A DNA stretch of 64,000 bases from Uliginosibacterium sp. 31-16 (GTDB lineage Bacteria > Pseudomonadota > Gammaproteobacteria > Burkholderiales > Rhodocyclaceae): contig NZ_JAVALZ010000004.1 of the NCBI RefSeq assembly GCF_030730865.1, forward strand, positions 124,001 to 188,000. The letters are read 5' to 3'. Below are positions 62,731 to 64,000 of this stretch, piece after piece (the first letter of the stretch is position 1; every line of letters starts with the position of its first letter). The translations under genes were made by a program, and so were the position numbers. The notes under the pieces are model-generated. The model saw only the letters and a program-made list of their open reading frames with translations, made no database searches and had not been told where the DNA came from.

Positions 62731-64000
62731 TCAGGCAAACAGGGGATTCGGCTTATTGACGTCAATGCCGTACTTGGCAATCGCTTCGGCCACCTTGGCA
62801 CGCTCGATCTTGCCGTCGTCGGCCAGTGCCGCCAGGGCAGCCACGGTCACCCAGCGACGATCCACTTCGAAGTGGTCACGCAGGGCTTCGCGGGTGTCCG
62901 AACGACCGAAGCCATCAGTCCCCAGCACCACGTACTTGTTCGGCACGTAGGGGCGAATCTGCTCGGCATACAGGCGGATGTAGTCGGTCGCAACCACGAG
63001 CGGGCCAACGCTGCCCTTGAGTTTCTTCTCGACGTGCGAAACGCGCTTGTCATCCAGCGGATGGAGCATGTTCCAGCGAGTCACGTCCTGACCATCACGG
63101 GCCAGCTCGTTGAAGCTCGGCGCGCCCCAGATGTCGGCCTCGACACCCCAATCGGCCTTGAGCAGGTCGGCGGCGGCGATCACTTCACGGAAGATCGTGC
63201 CGGAGCCCATCAGCTGGACGCGCGCGCCCTTGCTCTTGGCGCCATCGCGGAACTTGTACAGGCCCTTGATGATGTCGGCCTCCGCGCCTTCCGGCATGGC
63301 CGGATGCTCGTAGTTCTCGTTCATCACCGTCAGGTAGTAGTACACGTCTTCCTGCTCGGCAAACATGCGGCGCAGGCCGTCCTGGAAGATCACCGCGACT
63401 TCGTAGGCAAAAGTCGGGTCATAGCTCACACAGTTCGGGATGGTATGAGCCAGCACGTGGCTATGACCATCTTCGTGCTGCAGGCCTTCACCGTTCAGCG
63501 TGGTACGGCCAGCCGTACCACCGATCAGGAAGCCACGTGCGCGCGAGTCGCCGGCGGCCCAGCACAGGTCCATGGTGCGCTGCAGACCGAACATCGAATA
63601 GAAGATGTAGAACGGAATCATCTGCACGCCATGCGCCGAATAGGCGGTGGCCGAAGCAATCCAGTCAGCCATGGCGCCGGCTTCGTTGATGCCATCCTGC
63701 ATCACCTGACCGTCCTTGGTCTCCTTGTAGAACATGAGCTGGTCATGATCCTGCGGAATGTATTTCTGGCCTTCCTGATTCCAGATGCCGTACTGACGGA
63801 ACATGCCTTCCATGCCGAAAGTGCGCGACTCATCGACAACGATTGGCACCACATTCTTGCCAATGTTCTTGTCCTTGAGGATGGTATTGAACATGCGCAC
63901 GATGGCCATGGTCGTGGAAATTTCACGACCTTCACCCGAAGCCTTCAGCTGGGCTTCAAACGCCGACAGCGCGGGCACATCCAGCTTGGCGGCGGTGCGG
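62731..64000 (-). CDS. aceE: Pyruvate dehydrogenase E1 component, C-terminal half (cut by window edge)
   Basis: Homodimeric-type E1 that decarboxylates pyruvate on thiamine diphosphate. About 423 C-terminal residues are present: REISTTMAIVRMFNTILKDK, IVVDESRTFGMEGMFRQYGI, GTAGRTTLNGEGLQHEDGHS, PNCVSYDPTFAYEVAVIFQD and YVLGTDGFGRSDTREALRDH (approximately). The reading frame is open to the right-hand edge, so the N-terminal half, with the ThDP-binding motif, lies outside. First gene of aceE-aceF-lpdA; 83 bases separate it from aceF. Confidence 0.97.
   Translation of the reverse strand, partial: RTAAKLDVPALSAFEAQLKASGEGREISTTMAIVRMFNTILKDKNIGKNVVPIVVDESRTFGMEGMFRQYGIWNQEGQKYIPQDHDQLMFYKETKDGQVMQDGINEAGAMADWIASATAYSAHGVQMIPFYIFYSMFGLQRTMDLCWAAGDSRARGFLIGGTAGRTTLNGEGLQHEDGHSHVLAHTIPNCVSYDPTFAYEVAVIFQDGLRRMFAEQEDVYYYLTVMNENYEHPAMPEGAEADIIKGLYKFRDGAKSKGARVQLMGSGTIFREVIAAADLLKADWGVEADIWGAPSFNELARDGQDVTRWNMLHPLDDKRVSHVEKKLKGSVGPLVVATDYIRLYAEQIRPYVPNKYVVLGTDGFGRSDTREALRDHFEVDRRWVTVAALAALADDGKIERAKVAEAIAKYGIDVNKPNPLFA

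Noticed and set aside
61400-62950. Plus-strand open frame of about 515 codons
   Set aside because: Antisense to aceF; the Gly/Arg/His-rich product reflects the Ala/Pro-rich linkers on the other strand.

Overview
This is a contiguous, gene-dense, high-GC chromosomal segment of a Gram-negative bacterium, most likely a betaproteobacterium and perhaps Rhodocyclales-like. That placement rests on gene order and protein style, not on a database search. The conserved run ndk-rlmN-pilW-rodZ-ispG-hisS-yfgM-bamB-der-hfq-hflX-hflK-hflC-(DUF2065)-hisZ-purA, the use of HisZ, the separate petA/petB genes and an LpdA carrying its own lipoyl domain all fit. No phage, insertion sequence, CRISPR array or rRNA operon is visible.

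Layout. 1-7.4 kb: start of petB and petA (cytochrome bc1), a NagD-like phosphatase, a fabI-maoC fatty-acid pair, a DUF2059 protein, the dnaX-ybaB-recR operon, and the 4.5S SRP RNA gene (ffs) with its -10 box and a shared bidirectional terminator. 7.6-14.7 kb: a periplasmic binding protein paired with a chemoreceptor, an RhlE-type helicase with a long leader and a repetitive R/D/S/F tail, purT, a GNAT enzyme and a DUF4197 protein. 14.7-28.7 kb is the more individual part: exonuclease, AEC transporter, zwf, a secreted GH5 cellulase with a 45-serine linker and a CBM2-like module, a DUF4395 membrane protein, a two-gene unit (AAA-type ATPase plus AsmA-like protein), a tandem pair of unrecognised paralogues, YqaA, YbaK, a double-FKBP isomerase, upp, and a MarR regulator divergent from an aminotransferase. 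28.8-48.1 kb: rlmB-rnr, tRNA-Leu(CAG), and the long minus-strand housekeeping superoperon. 48.2-64 kb: an orphan PAS histidine kinase, tilS, accA, an unrecognised protein of about 490 residues, thyA-folA, phoU, rpiA, a YidB-like protein, a thiolase and the pyruvate dehydrogenase operon (aceE partial, aceF, lpdA).

The most notable unexplained structure is in the intergenic DNA. Five or six gaps (near 12.2, 18.1, 20.5, 23.9, 28.2 and 55.65 kb) carry copies of one degenerate 40-41-base unit. Units lie in tandem or in head-to-head pairs around an 11-base core similar to GGCAGGCATGC, making REPIN-like hairpins immediately downstream of stop codons. One pair forms an apparent Rho-independent terminator, and one unit begins on the folA stop codon. 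A separate inverted-repeat pair of a different sequence lies between the FKBP gene and ybaK. Other points of interest are the tandem paralogue pair at 23.1-23.8 kb, the ATPase/AsmA-like unit with an upstream inverted repeat, and face-to-face overlapping promoters between the MarR gene and the aminotransferase gene.
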